A DNA stretch of 64,000 bases from the NCBI GenBank assembly GCA_036674765.1, contig JARVKI010000029.1, positions 1 to 64,000 of the forward strand, read 5' to 3'. Under the pieces are notes generated by a model. It searched no databases. It had not been told where the DNA came from and was given only the letters and a program-made list of their open reading frames with translations. Positions within the stretch are counted from its first letter, which is position 1. Each line of letters starts with the position of its first letter. Shown here one piece after another: positions 46,795 through 60,575 of the stretch. Origin of the DNA: Seiridium cupressi. Its lineage: Eukaryota; Ascomycota; Sordariomycetes; Amphisphaeriales; Sporocadaceae. A program made the translations under genes and the position numbers.

Positions 46795-49700
46795 TAGCAG
46801 AGGAAGAGTGTCCTCTACTGAGTGAATACTACGACCGTGTCTGATGGGGAGCCCTGTCGCCGAAGCGAACCCTTGACGGGTAGACTGATCATAAAGCGCA
46901 ACATGACATGCGCGTGACAGCGCGGTACAATGAGTACGAATAGCTGCAAGGGGAACCTTTTAGAGTGTCTTGGTCAAGAAACCATCATTACACGGCGACG
47001 TTTGGTCGCCCGATAAGTTGAGAATAGAATCTTGACAAGGCACATGGCCAATCGAAGCTTAGTCATGTCGCGAAAGTCGAAATCTGGAGAAAGCCGTTCT
47101 TGCCGTCATCCCGTTCCAATGCCTAGTTTCCCCCTTGTCGTCCCATTCCGGCAGTTATCGGTAAGTTGTGATCATCAGAGCTAATAGCTTCGACCCGAGA
47201 GCCACGAGCCGGCCACTGAATGATAGGTTAAGCGGGGTTTAGAGCAAGTCGTGTACTTTTGCCCGTTGCTCCACGTACCTTCAACCCCACGATGGTGGGC
47301 ATAGCGATCTTCAGCGACAGCTCAATTGAACCACTTGCCAGTGTGTCTGGTTCGCCCTGTAGGTCTGCTATCCCATGTTTCCCTTACAAAGCTCGGTTGG
47401 GACAGATTGGGAACACCGCAGTCGGTTCGTGGGTCTAGCGCTGTAGCGCTGTCGATCCGAACCCAGATCTGAAGGGTGATAGACCCAGGCATGCATTGAG
47501 CCCCGGTCAACCACAAAGTACTCTTCTGTCTTCGATGATGATCGCCGCTACGTGCATCTTGGGACAACACAAGCTGAGGGAGATCTCATTGCGATCAAGC
47601 TAGACACCCCTGGACCCCTAGGGTGACGGCAGGACAAAGTACTGGTCAGTGCAAGGGATTAGGCCTCCAAGGTGCGGAATATGCTTATCCACTCCCGTTG
47701 CTTCCAGGGGGGCATCTGCCGGTAGTGTTGTTCACGTGGTTGTCAGAGTTGTCAACCAAGTCCATTGTTTGAATGTATACTGCTTGTATCGCACGGGGAC
47801 GTCGATCATGTATGCAAAAGTCCTTTGCACAGGAAGGCAATGCGGTGAGCAAGTATCACAGCAGCAGCCCCCGAGTCGCATCGCCAATTGCTGAACTGTA
47901 ACATGCAATCGGCCGGCGCGCAACGGGAGGGAAAGGTCTAAATCAAGGAGGAAAGTGTGACATGTGTAACATAGCATTACAAATGCAACATCAGGGCCTT
48001 GGGAAGTATACAGGTACAGGTATAGGGTTGACTGATAAGGTTATGTGCTTAACCTACGTTGACAGGACCCGGGGCCGTGGACATGGACGGGGATTAGATT
48101 TTAGAGTCCGGTCACTACTGTGCACGCAGACAAATATTGTACAACGTACGCTGGAACATGGACGCGAAACATGTAGGCGAACCCGTCTTACGGTACTTAG
48201 CTGGGCCCGCCGGGGCTCGGAACCATGGTTCACAAAGGCTGATAAGATGGTATGTACGGCTAAGTAATCAAGGTTATCACCAAGTGCTGTGTGTTGGGAA
48301 CACTGTAAGGTCCCGGGATGTGATACGGCTGGCGGGATGGGCGGTGATGAATCATTGTTACACGCACCTGCGATCGGGGTCACGACAGCGTGCGAGGACA
48401 GCTGGTTAGCTGCAGCCCGAATCGTCGAGCTGATCGACGGACGTGGTTGGGATTCCTTGGTGTTGCTGGCGCTGGGAGAAAATGGTCGCCGACCTCGAGC
48501 AGCCAACCGTGTTCGAGGAAAGCTGGGCCACCTACATATGGCCGCCCCTAGCGAGGCAACGATCTGCCTTTCCCATGAAGACCCGCCGCCAGACAACAAC
48601 CTCTGTGGGGTGCGGGAGCGATTGCCGATACGTGCATGCGTACAGACGGAAAATTGCGATGATGTCGACGATTTGCGTAAGGCCTTTCCCGTTGATCGAG
48701 AAAGTCGGGCGGAAGTGGAGGAATATGAGATCCGTCTCGGTAGGATACCTAGGACCCCAAATAAGGGTCGGCGCTTGTGTACACTGGGAGCGGGTGTTAG
48801 TCCGCTAGAGACACTCCTCGCGACCGACGCCAAACTGGAGTCGCGCAAATGACTGATGAACCTGTGGCTTGTAAAGCAAATCAAGCGCGCGAACTTCCAC
48901 AGTCCGTCGGGGGGGACGACGACAAAATGAACCCCACAGCTCCATAGGGATGGGGGAGGTAATTCTCGCTCTACTGCAGGGACTTAAAGAGAAAAAGAAA
49001 AGGCCCGGGGAAGATCTGGAAAATGTGGAAATCGTCAATCGTTTTTTTTTAGAGCTTGCAGCTTTTGACCTCGATCCATCCTGGTATAGGAGCCGTTCGC
49101 GAACCCTATCCGACGGCTTCCCGAAGACTTATTTCACATGCCCAACCCTTTTCTTTGGACCGCGCGAGCACGTTGTAGACAGGCAGGTGAGACTCACTTT
49201 TCTCGACTGTGCCCTCCCAAGGTTTCGGCGCTGGCCGTGGAACAAGCCGCGGCCCATCGTCCCCTATGATCTTGAGGTTCCAGAGCTGCGAAGGTTGCCA
49301 GCCCGTCGGGAGGATAATTAGATGAAATGTATAAAAGATGAGCGTCAATCAGTGCAACCGCCCGAAGACGAGCTGAGAGCCCGCCGGGGAGACCTCGTAT
49401 TTCCATGTTATTAAGCCGCGTTAGCAGCTAGGTTAGTTAGGTCCTGCCATCGAGGAACGGGGCCAATGACACATACGGTTGGGAGCGGAAAGTGGCATTC
49501 TCGGCTTCAAAGAAAGTCCTTCGTGCTTTGAGGAACATGATGAACTAGGATGCGGCTCAAGAAGAGCGCCTCAGGTATAAGGCGGGCGTTGAAGCTGAGG
49601 GGTGTTAGCGATCCCAGGGATCCTTCTGCCCTGTGGCTTAGAGATCAGACGACCGAACTCCCAGGGTCCTGCAGAGCGCCGGAGCCGAGGAGAGGAACAA

Positions 49701-52700
49701 CAGGGCAACATCGTTCCCGCGTTTTGTTGCTCCATGGTATTAGATGGGGATCGGAAAAGCCAATTGGCAATCGCAGAATGGCAGGATTGTCCCCGGAAGG
49801 GGGAGACGACGATTCAAGAGCGAGCTTGGGGGTGTGTGTGCACAGCGCATAACGACTCGTCTTACGGCCGTGGCGATTGGCCAGCGCCGGCGACATGGTG
49901 AGCCAGGGCGTCAAGCGTGGTGCCGGCAGCCAGGTACCTGAGCTGTACCTCTGGTGAGAAGCAAGCCATTCCGCCTTTGGACGCAGGGGGAAGTCCTGTC
50001 ACCGGCGCATACCACGTGGCCGCATGGACCAGAGAACGGTCTAATCTCCTGAACCCCTGAGGTTTACAGCAAGCGAGGCGAATCGCAACCGAGCTCAACC
50101 AGATATCGTCCATACTCGGGTCTGGCCCTCGTCATTCGACAGCTATAATGGTTTGACTATTGGGACTTGCATCATTTGCATGCGTATACTATCAGAGGGT
50201 TACAGCGGCAAAGCGACCCCGTTATATGTATTAGCCTTCCCGCTCAGATCGAGGAGATGGTGCGGAGATGCCAAGTGGTAGTATTGCTCTCGTTTCCAAG
50301 GTCTCAGTGTCTTGTCAACAACTACCGGCGTTGATGGGCATGGTTTGGGGTGACATTATAGATACGGCACGGCGAGGACGGATCAAAGTGTAAGCAAAAC
50401 ATCTCTTGACTAAGCTCCATGTAATCAACAGCACCTCGAGGGAGAGTCCGGTGGGCTGCAGGGTTATGAGTCTCGAAATAGCATCTAGAAGCACGGTGTT
50501 GCGATCTTTATTACTCCTGTATGCGTCGTGCCTGATCATATGCTCTGGAGAGGGTGCTATGGCAGGGGCCTCGTAAGCTTGGCATATAGGACAGATAGAA
50601 GCGAGAGGCTCTTGCGTCAGCCTGGGCCCCTCGCGAACGCATCTCTTGTTTTTGGGTCAGCAGCACCCCGACTCGTGTTGAGGCGGAGGATCCATTGCAT
50701 GAACCCCAAGGCACAGAAGCAATGTCAGGATCGCAGTGCCCCTGCGTGTAACGCCTTACCGAGCGATCCGAAGTGAGCTGGCTTCGATGCAATGCTGGCC
50801 TGTCACCTTACTTGATGCCGGGGGAAAGAACAAGATGTCAGTGAAAGCCAAAATTTAGCGTCACCTTTGCACGCGGGAATCAACCGCAGCTTCGTCTTGG
50901 GAAATAACGACCGCATACCTTTTGATTAGACGGTCGGATGAACGTAACTGGCCGAGATGACCTCGACTTTAGATGATTGGGTTTGTATGATGGAGATGAC
51001 GATAAGACTGATGATGATTGGGGATGGAAGCCGGGCCCGAAGCACCAGGCGAACCACGTAGTGTTTGTCCCCGGGGCTCGGTGAAAGGGTCCTATCGAGG
51101 GGAGCGGCCGCTGCCGTTGCAGGGGACAGATTAAGGGCTAAAACGAAAGCTTTTGCGCTAAAACAGAGATTCCTGTCTGTCGGGTCCCACCAAGCATTTG
51201 GGTAGGGTCGTTTGCAGGCCAATCAGGAACCCAAAGGCAGCCAAGCACTACGCACTACAAGAGACAATCTGACAGAGTTTCCCGTCGCTGCGGACCACGA
51301 CATCCATCATGTCGAGCATGCATGCAGACCAATGTATCGATGACAGACAAAAGGCGCCGCATCAATCGCAAGCGTGTCCCTAAGAGGAAAGGGTATCGCG
51401 GCGTAGCTTTCCCAATATGCCCCAGCTTCTCTGCAAACAGCAGAGCGCGGCGCCACTGGTGTGCCCACGGCCAGAGCTAGATTCCAGGCGGACGGTTCAA
51501 CGGCGTATTCGAGCGCCTCCTGGCTGCAAGGAACTGCACAGCCAAGTAGAGGTGGTTGAGCAGCAAGCGCCCCGACGCTGGACACCTCGGAGAATAGGAG
51601 CTGAGCGGGTTATCGACAAGAACTTCCCCGATCACCAACTAATTGGCTGCACTGGCCTCTGGAGCGTTGATCGGGAGACTATCCTAGGCATTCTAACGTA
51701 GTGTCGGCATCTAGCATTCACCGCTGATGGGCAATTCTTGCTTGCTTGCTTGTTTGCCTGTCCTCTGTCGAAGGAGAAAAGACCCAGCAAAACTTCCTCG
51801 CGGAGAGACTAAAGAGAGCAACGAGCTTTTACTGGGAAACGTCCCTGGATCCACGTTAGTCCATCTGCCGAACGACGTCGACCCAACTTAGATGCCGCGC
51901 TAAGCTTATCATGCACATCGGTGCTGGTTCCTTGATTGTCTGCGCCTGCGCCATGTGATCAGGTGAAGGCATCCCCGAGGTTTGTACGAGTCCCCAAGCG
52001 CTCATGGACACCCGAATGTTGCTGGCTGGGCCGCCCCGATGTTTCACGGTACAGGAGGTGCGTTCCTGTCGACTAGAGAGCATGGAATATTCGATACTCA
52101 CAAGGAGTCTGGCTCATTTGATGACGCGTTTGTGGTGGTGAGGCCCGCACACACTGAACCTGGCTGGTGTCGGCGCTCTGGCCGGATCGACACTGGTGTG
52201 GAGCCGCCATGTCCCGCAGCACGTTCCGGAATCAAGGTTATCCGGGCTCCTGGGCAAATCGCTGATCAGCCATCAGCCGTCGCCTAGGCTGCGCTGAATT
52301 TCAGGTCTTTTCGTAGCCGCCCCGGGACCTCTCGACTTGGCCACTACAGCTCCAAGCTTTCCTATTCGAGCTTCTCAAGACACGCGTAATTGGGAACGTC
52401 CCCGCTGTCTCTTTGTGACTGTTCCTGGGCCATTTACAACCTTTGCGCCCCCGATGTGACCCTAGCTCCACTGCTGTCGAACTTCCCGCTGCCCATTCCT
52501 CGCTGCAACCCCCATCTTTACGCCTCAAGATGGGCTATACTGCACATCTTAAGGAAAGCTTCGCTGCCGTGTTTGGTCGTTCCAGTCATCATGCTTCTGC
52601 CACCCGCGTCATAGTCAGTTATTCGGTACCATAACATCTGCATTACCTAGTGCTCCTCCTTTCTATAGTATCACAATTATAGAAACGGCTATGATGTGTT

Positions 52701-55700
52701 GCATGGTTCTGTAGCAGACGGTATTTGCAGGCTGCAACTGTAATTTGAGGCCGTATACACACCTATGGCCCCCGCTCAAGCCCATAGCTACAATGTATTC
52801 GGCATTCTTATTAGCTTTCGACGGATCCCATTGGCATTGGCTGTACTTGCATGGTGTAACCAACGCCCAGCTCATTGTGCTCATGGGTAACATCACAATC
52901 CTGATTCAGACGGGCTTCAAAAAGCCCCGAGCATTGGCGATTCGGAGAAAAGACACTCGCAAAAAAACCATCAGGGAGATTCCGATGCGACCCTCCCTCG
53001 CGAATATAACCGACGCAGCTCGGGTTGGTTGCAGGTTGCAGGGGCCAGGAAATCCATATCCACCAATTACCTCGGCAGCTATATGACCTCTGGCCACGGC
53101 CCTCAGGTGTGTGGGTGCTAGAAATAGTATCATTCCATGCAGCTGGTACGACGCAGTACGACTATGCGGCATAGAATTCTGTCCGTTCCGTCTCCGCCAG
53201 CTTACGCTTCCTTGGTGCGCAGACCACCACTGCAGTGGTCTCAACGGGCGAGAACGTCCAGGAATGCAGCTCTGAACGTTGGGCAAAAGAGCGAGGTGGT
53301 TACTCCATCGGTAACATCGGCTTACAGCTTTGCCCCAAAGTCCCGTGCTGAGGAACATCTCGCACAACTGGCAATGCCAGGTGCCCACTTCTGTTGTGCT
53401 TCTGGTTCGGACCCGAGACAGCAACTTTCCAGTGTGAGCGGCTAGATCTTATATGCAAATAGAGTTTGCGCTGGCTCGATCTCGCAGAATTTAATATATC
53501 ATCTGGGCAGCGGGGACAGGACCCGACCGATCGTCTACCTGTTCAGCCACGTTTTTTTAGTGAACAATCGTTATGTAGCAAACAATTCCCGGCTTAGGTA
53601 TAATAGAACTACTACTGCTATAGCGACGCTGGAGCTTTACCCAGACGCTTGGGTCCTGAAAAACCGTTTACGTCTCGGCCACGTGCAACTTGTCAGGCCC
53701 AGATGCCGGCGCCGATTCCGAAAACAACTCATTTGTTCTTCTGGAGTTCAGACGGAAACTTAGCCGACCGGTCTACAAGTCCCAGTCAGGGCCTCTCGCC
53801 GTGGTGAAGGGTCATGGATGGGACAGGGCAGGCCCAGTCATGTGGGTGTCAAATACTACCTGGCAATTTGTGCAAGACAGGGACAACGCTCTGTACATAC
53901 AGTACGGCGCGGTCAAGGACCAGGGCGGACCAGTCCGGTGGGAGAGATGGAAGATGCAGCAATTTACAGCAGTGCATTGTGCTACCTCTCATCCTTGTTG
54001 CCTGCGCTCGGCGCCGGCGACACACTACGACCTTTGGGACGGCACGCCATACGGACATTTCTTCCGCGAGTCAAGACTGTATAGAGAATAAAGTGCAGTG
54101 GTATCTGAACACAGGCTCCACGGCTGTAAAGAGACCACTGAGAACCGTGACCATCGCAGTCTTACAGGCGTTGCGGAATGCCCATTAGTACCGAAGGCTC
54201 GGAGCGGCTGTACTGGTAAGCGAGATGGACACCCCTCAGGGGTGCTCGATGCATTCTGTTTGCCATAGGTATCGTGAATATGCCTGTTTGTCCTTTTGGA
54301 CCCTGGGAGCTTCTATACGAAAACGACGATGCCGCCGCTTCGACCGCAACCACATATGCAGCAGAAGATGAAAACCGAATGCTGGGCACGGTGAATCGGT
54401 CCAGCTCACGGACTTTACTACCGCCTTGACCTGCAGTAGGCGCACCGAGAATCCCTCGATTGGCGCTGGCTCGTCTGCAGCTTTGACAAATCCGTGGTGA
54501 GAAAAAAAAAGGAAAAAACGCGGCAGTACGTACCTAATGCAAGCACAGGGATTGGGTTGTGACCAAATTTCAGCCCCAAGGCGTCCTTAGTGGCGCGCCG
54601 CCCACTCAGCCCACTTCAGGGGTAGAGGAGCAGCACTCTTGCGATGCCTTCATCAGCTGGAGGACCATCGGTACATTGAGCTGGACCTTGCCGCGAGCTT
54701 GTGCGTGTCATGTCCAGCGTTTGTGGGTTCTCTGGATACTGAGTTTGAGGTTGCTTCAACCCCGACTTGGCAAACGGGTTCATAATCAATATACTGCAAG
54801 ATGACCATATCACATCCGGCATGAAAACATGGGAACACACTGGTTACCCAAGTAGGCCAATGCGGATCCTCTTCGAGACTTCGAGACGGTGCTTGGAGTA
54901 CTAGCGGCCGGCTTTGACACGAGAACATGGTTGGATTTGAGGACGCTGCGAACTATCAGCCAATCTTAAGACCTATCTATTATGCGTTCATTCTTAGCTC
55001 CCGATGGCGAGAAAGAAATGCCTCTGAGATGTCGCGGTTTGATCTTGCGTCAAGGTGACGGCCACGACCGCCGACCCTGGATCTTGGCTTCGACGGCACG
55101 CCTGGCCGTTAGCTGTTGATCTCCCTTCAGCCATGTCAGGGCAGCAGTGTCGCTAGGGAGCATGGGGAGAGGGAAAGATGCGAGTCTTGGCTTGCTGCCG
55201 GCTCCCTTGTCAAGCGAGGTGGGCTGTTTCTTTTCGGACGAGCAGCTGGCAGCCGAGTTTGAAGCTGGGATCACACACACCTGAAAGCCTTCAAGGGACT
55301 CAAGAGAGACCCCACGATAACGCGATCCCGTCCAATGCACATCCGGACAAGGGCAGCCAGCTAACTAGAGACAAGGGGGAGGGAACCTTCTTCTGCTTTG
55401 GTCGCCATCGTGGCACCCTCGGCAGCTCCACTTGGGCGGGGAGCTTGGGGCCATTGAGAAGCAGCCCTTTTTCCCGGTTCTGGAGCAAATCAACCGCACT
55501 GGTGCCGCCATGGACGGCGATTGGCGACACATCAATGTCAATCACTGTTAAATGGCAGATGGCATCTGATGTCGTGTGGATCTCTTCTTTGCTTTACAGT
55601 GACGAGTTTTGTGGGTGCGTGACGTGATGGAACTCTTTTCAACAACTGTGCCGCATGGTGGAAGAGCAGCTCAGCCGTCGCGCACGCACGCACTTACACC

Positions 55701-56866
55701 GCAAAACTTAATGCAGCTACATGAGGTGCGCACAGAGCAGAGAGCCTTGGCCCCCCCTGGGAGAGACGGGCGACCTTGGGTAGCCTCGCCGCGGATCCGC
55801 CAACCGCCAGAAGCGCCACACAGGCTCGAGGTGACGGGCGGCCATTTGGTGGTTCAGGTGGCCTCCCAAGGCAAGCGCCGGGGCGACTCCTGCCTACATC
55901 ACATATGGAATTATGTGCGACACCCTGTTGACGATGGAAAGCTCCGCGAGTGCATGCAGCACCTGGGCGTTGTGTGGTGGGCGCCGCTCGCCCTGAGCGT
56001 GGCCGCCGGAGCGTCTGTAGTGTCGCTTTCCGCACAGGCCTGGGACCGGGAGTGCCACTGGGAGTGGTACTGGACTGGGCCGGGGCCCCCTTCTGATGGC
56101 TTACAGTATGGCTGATGGCCGCCCCCTGCCAGGGTCAAGCCCGCCTTGACCAATTTCGCTCAGGGCACACTGCTCAATCCGTACTGGGGCGGGCTCCACC
56201 TACACCCAATCTCCCGTTGGGTACCGCTGAGGTACCTGCTCGACCGCCCCCAGGCTCAGCGCAAGCCCAGCGCGTGGGTGCCAAAGGCCAAAGACTCGCA
56301 CAAGCTGCCCATGTCACTCTCGCGGCCCACTGTTACGTCCAACTAGTACTTCTCTACACGTCCACCCCCCTCTCCCTTCCGTTTCTCTTGCGCTTCCTGT
56401 GTTGTTTTGAAACATCCCGACTCTTTAGTTGTCTCTTCTCGAGATCAAGACTTCGGGTCGCCCCAAGTGAGGTCTTGTCTTGTCTCACCTAGACTTGATT
56501 TACTGCCATCGCAGAGTTGCCCACTCGTCTCTTATAGCCGCCTACTCCCCCCATTGCCTGCCGCGCCTCTCAACTCATGCCCAGTATCAGCACTGCCGCC
56601 GTCACGCTCTTTTCCGATCCGATATCCAATTTGGACCAGTATTCCTAGGCACCTGACCTACAGTCGCTCTTTGGAGGCATTTCGCTCCGTCGTTTGGTCC
56701 ATACAACCAAATCGTCCGAGAGCCCACCCTCTAGTTGGAAATCACCTGACAATCGTTCACATCGGATTCTATAAACTTTGTTGCTAATCGCGGCGATTCG
56801 CCCTGCTGCAAATATACTTTCATTTTTGCGCCGTCCAATTTTTTTCTTCTACATAGCCAGCTCACC
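46795..56866. other. Ten-kilobase region without a convincing protein gene, upstream of the homeobox gene
   Basis: Composition is ordinary, not AT-rich and not obviously repeat-derived, yet no frame shows a recognisable domain, a signal peptide or exons that splice together. The longest frames, 48054-48884 (-), 48289-48852 (+), 52906-53424 (-) and 55609-56115 (+), overlap long frames on other strands or look compositionally arbitrary. A short (CTTG)n-like tract occurs near 51731. From about 56.1 kb the plus strand becomes C/T-rich, the probable leader of the homeobox gene. The region could be an extended regulatory domain, a long 5' leader, or non-coding transcription units. I cannot choose among these from sequence. 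Confidence 0.5.
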
Positions 56867-58832
56867 ATGGATACTCAATTCTATGGGTCGTCGGGCTTTG
56901 GCCCCGTCTTCAACTTCAGTCATGGACAGGGACCGGCCATGCACTATCCCGAAGGCCAATACCCTGTCTTCACCGGCTTCCACGGGCTTCAATATGTGTA
57001 CGCTGCGCAACAAGCACCAAACGAGTATCCGCCCGATCGCAACTCCCTAAGTGACGGGAAGACGGAATCCAAGCCGCGCCTATCCAAGGATGAAGTCGAG
57101 AGGCTGGAAAAGATCTTTCTGGAGAATCCCAAGCCTTCCAGCTCGGTCAAAGCCCAGCTCGCAGATGAGCTGGGGCTCGAGCGACCCAGAATCAACGTGA
57201 ATATCTCCGAAAGCAACACGTTGCCTATGGTATGCTGACACCTTACAGAACTGGTTTCAAAACAGGAGGGCCAAGGCGAAGCAAGAGAGGAAGCAGGAGG
57301 AATATGAAGCCCGCCGAGCGGCGGAAAAGTCTGGCTCCGAGCCCAGATCACCCACAGACCTGCCATGCAGTGCCACAGAACTGTTCGATCAGGATACCCA
57401 CCAGCGGATGAAGCCTTCCTCGGCGCCTTTCCCGGAACTGAACTCGGCTGCACAGCCGGCAACTTCCCTGGACAGCAACACTGACTGCGAGGAAGATGTT
57501 GAATGCGACGCGGAAGACTTTGAATCACCATATGCGCCCCAGTCTATCGAGACCCACCTCGAAAGCGCATCGGGCGCCCTGAACTCTCCTCTCTCGCTCC
57601 ACTTCTGCCAGTCAGAGGAGACCGGCTTCTCATACTCACATGCAAGCCAGACCTTCAGCGCCCCGGGATCAATGCAGAGCTATGCCTCGTTTGGCCTACA
57701 GGAACGTCACTCAGTCAGGCAGCTGGACCAAGAGCAAGGTATGGACAACACGGCGCATGGTTTGCCTTCGCCGGAAGAGCAACTCGCCAACCCGAGCTAC
57801 CAGGCCGATCACTACCTCAAGCTTGTCGGTACCGGCTATCCCAGCTCAGCCTTGCCGTTTTATCATCAGCGTCCTATTATGGAGGAGGAATCTAAACAGG
57901 AATACGTGAAGGAAGAAGATGAATCTATCAGCTCCTGTCACGTGGGCCAGGCAACAACATCGCCTCAGGGCATTCCGACACCAGTGAACTCTTTCAAATC
58001 GCCTCCACCTCCGGCCAACATTGCGTCTCGGCGGAATATTTCAAGGCCAGCCGCCCTAACAGTTGCCACATCACGCAGCCGGTCGTATAATCTTGGACCG
58101 AAGACGGGCATGGACGGTATGAGACGAGCGGACCCCACGAGCCCTGCCACAGCCATGCGCAGAATCGCGTCAGCCGGCGGAAACATGGCTGGCAGGATTC
58201 ACAAACAATGCGCAGGGCCGCGCTCGCCCCTCTTCCTCAATCGGAACACTGAAGCATTCCTCCAGTTCCATTCACGATCTCCCGTGGGTGTCTTCAGCGC
58301 AGCATTCTCTGGTGCCACGCCACCTACGCCCATGACCCCTGCTGTCATGACGCAGGGCGGACGTGAACCGACTGTTTCATCGACCTGTTCGGATGATGAT
58401 GCCTTCATGCTTGGTCATGGTATCGAGTCTCTGAAAACGCCACCAGAGACTCCTGGGGTGTTGGGCAGTATCTCCAACAACTTCAACGGGAACCCCTACA
58501 ATACCACCGGATTGGACTTCACAGCAGACCAACCACTGCTGACACCGTACTTCCAAACCGAGTTTCCGGACCTCGCTCATCGCCCTGTCCCTGGTTACGT
58601 CGAGATGAGTGACAGCAGCCTCCCTTCCACCCCTTTGTACCCGAACATGATGGGTTCAACAGCACAGGACCCAAACAGTCTCATGGCCGCGCAGGGCAAC
58701 ACTCAGTATGACTGGGACACGAATGAATCTATTACTTCGACAAAATCATCCCCGGGCCAGCCACGGTCCCGGCAGATCCAATTCACCCCAAATATTACAC
58801 CTCAAGATTACACCATCGTCCAGGACAGGTGA
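56867..58832 (+). CDS. Homeobox transcription factor, possibly the conidiation regulator Htf1/Hox2
   Basis: Two exons (56867-57196, 57249-58832) give 637 residues. The homeodomain covers about residues 68-125: it starts SKPRLSKDEVERLEKIFLEN and ends RINNWFQNRRAKAKQERKQE, with the recognition-helix W, F and N of WFQNRR intact. The single intron cuts the recognition helix between N and N-W-F. A long Ser/Pro/Gln-rich tail without further domains follows, probably a disordered transactivation region. Domain position and the KQERKQEEYEARR extension resemble Sordariomycete homeobox regulators such as Htf1, needed for conidiation in Magnaporthe and Fusarium. Other paralogues are possible, so no symbol is given. 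The 10 kb upstream space and long pyrimidine-rich leader are unusual in this window and suggest complex regulation. Confidence 0.92.
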
Positions 58833-59175
58833 CGGACTAGATCTGCTGATACCGACCACTGATCATGCCAGGTAGCCTCGCTACCATATCTGCTAATGCG
58901 TCGAGTATCTCTACAAGTCCGCATCCGTGACGCCGGCTCTCCAAGTCGGTGTGCATTGTACCAACACTCCACCCCTGCGTCCTTGCATTATCTGCTTTCC
59001 AGCGTCTGCATTTTTCGAAGCGACAAGACATCGTCTGCTCAAAAGCAAGATATACCATACCTCATTAATGTAATGCGACCACCTATATTGTGCTGAGTTT
59101 TGGGACCAGGCCGAACTGATGATACCCCAAGAGGCGAAGGGGACGAGCTCAGGGCTAGTTGGCTGGAGGCTTCTC

Positions 59176-59197
59176 TTTTTTTTTTTTTTTTTTTTTT
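59176..59197 (+). repeat. Poly-T run of 22
   Basis: A T homopolymer in the intergenic region after the homeobox gene. Probably length-variable; no function is evident. Confidence 0.85.
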
Positions 59198-60458
59198 CTA
59201 TTCTCACCATGCCACATGGTGCCACGCCTGTCCACTTGGCAGGTTTTCGCTTCATAATACTTGTCTTCAATACCCCAGAATTTTCCTTTTATCAACTTTG
59301 GCGCTTGGAGGATAGTTGGGCATATCTTGGCTATTACGAACACCAAAACGTCATGATGGGTCGCATGCGAATTTTATCGCGTCGAGGAGTTAATCGTATA
59401 TCGAGTGGCAATAAATGGGGTCTAAGGAGCATATCAGTGTCGAGCTAGACAAGAAATGGACGGTTGCGCGTACCACTTACATACCAATAAAAAAAAACCA
59501 AACTTTGAAGCAAAGCAAAGCATTCACAACGCGGGCCCGCCTCTTTCTATATGTGCCCTGTTGTGTCCGGAGTAATTACAAATCCATTCCACATCTTTTT
59601 GCCAGGAATGTCTTGGTCTCGGATTGATCGAGCATTCTTCTGTCACTCAAGTACAGGGGGCCTTTTCTGTCGGATAAACAACCGAGCCCGAAGAACTTGC
59701 TATCGGTATGTGGACGCTACAATGAAAATTCAATAAGGGATATTGACTCTAAATGCTTCCTAGGTCTCTTGAACTAGAACGCACATTTCTATTTTTTTTT
59801 TCTTTTTTCCTTCATGTCCGATCAATGGCCAACGAGGTCCGAGGATCGCCGAGCAGCCTGGCAGTTATCAAGCGCAACCCACCTCTGGAATGCCGCCATT
59901 CAGCAGAATGGTCATATGATGGACAAATCTCCGTCCTCAAGCAGGCATGGCAGCCATGGCAGGCCGGGGAGACTTCGGGCCTCCACTCTGCATCTCTGCC
60001 CTCGGTTGAGCACCAGGTCGCTGGGAAATGCGACATTGGCATTCCCCCACAGACGCATGCCATCACGTTTTCACCCCTGTTGTCGAGTCCACTGTGGAGA
60101 TGCTACCCCAGTCCCTACGTAACACTAGTTCCCAGATGCCGGCACCAAAGGTCGTTCTGGCAATAGACACACCGAATTTTGAACTGAGGTCGTCTCCCCT
60201 CACCAGCGTCCAACCTTCCCCCCGCATCTGGAGAGCATGAATCTGGCCCAGCTGATTATAAACCCCATATACCTACCCCGATCTCTCCACAAAGTATCCT
60301 GGAAAGGGCCGACTCTGTCTGCACCTCTGATGACCTGGGTCCTGAGTCGTGAGGTCTTAGTTTTGCCACGGCTCCTGGGCTCGGTAGATTGTTCGAAGCC
60401 TCGGCCGGCAACGATGACGAAGGTTTGTTGTGATGGACCTTGGGGTGCTGGCCAAGGT

Positions 60459-60466
60459 GATAAAAG
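60459..60466 (+). promoter_or_regulatory. TATA-like element of the carboxylesterase gene
   Basis: GATAAAAG lies about 115 bases upstream of the chosen start codon, a usual distance for a fungal TATA element. This supports starting the protein at 60576 rather than further upstream. Confidence 0.35.
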
Positions 60467-60575
60467 AGCGCACGTCTGCCCCGAGGCAGTCGATCCTCCA
60501 GTGACGATCCTTGGTGCAGCATCTATACTACGACAATTTGTCTGCTTCCTTGCTCTTTTGTTGGTCACCGCCAAG

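Larger units (their letters stand above)
58833..60575. other. Spacer between homeobox and carboxylesterase genes
   Basis: This interval contains the homeobox 3' UTR, a 22-T run at 59176-59197, and the esterase promoter with a TATA-like site at 60459. The frame upstream of the esterase is open from 60237 in phase with it, but the signal peptide at 60576 marks the likely start. Other frames (for example 59753-60166) are unsupported. Confidence 0.5.

Noticed and set aside
55609..56115. 168-codon open frame before the homeobox gene
   Set aside because: A frame of over 110 codons is open on the opposite strand, composition is arbitrary, and there is no domain or signal peptide; more likely promoter or leader.
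60237..60575. Open frame upstream of and in phase with the carboxylesterase, suggesting a longer N-terminus
   Set aside because: The ATG at 60576 opens a clean signal peptide, and a TATA-like site lies at 60459 inside the extension; the upstream residues match nothing in the family.
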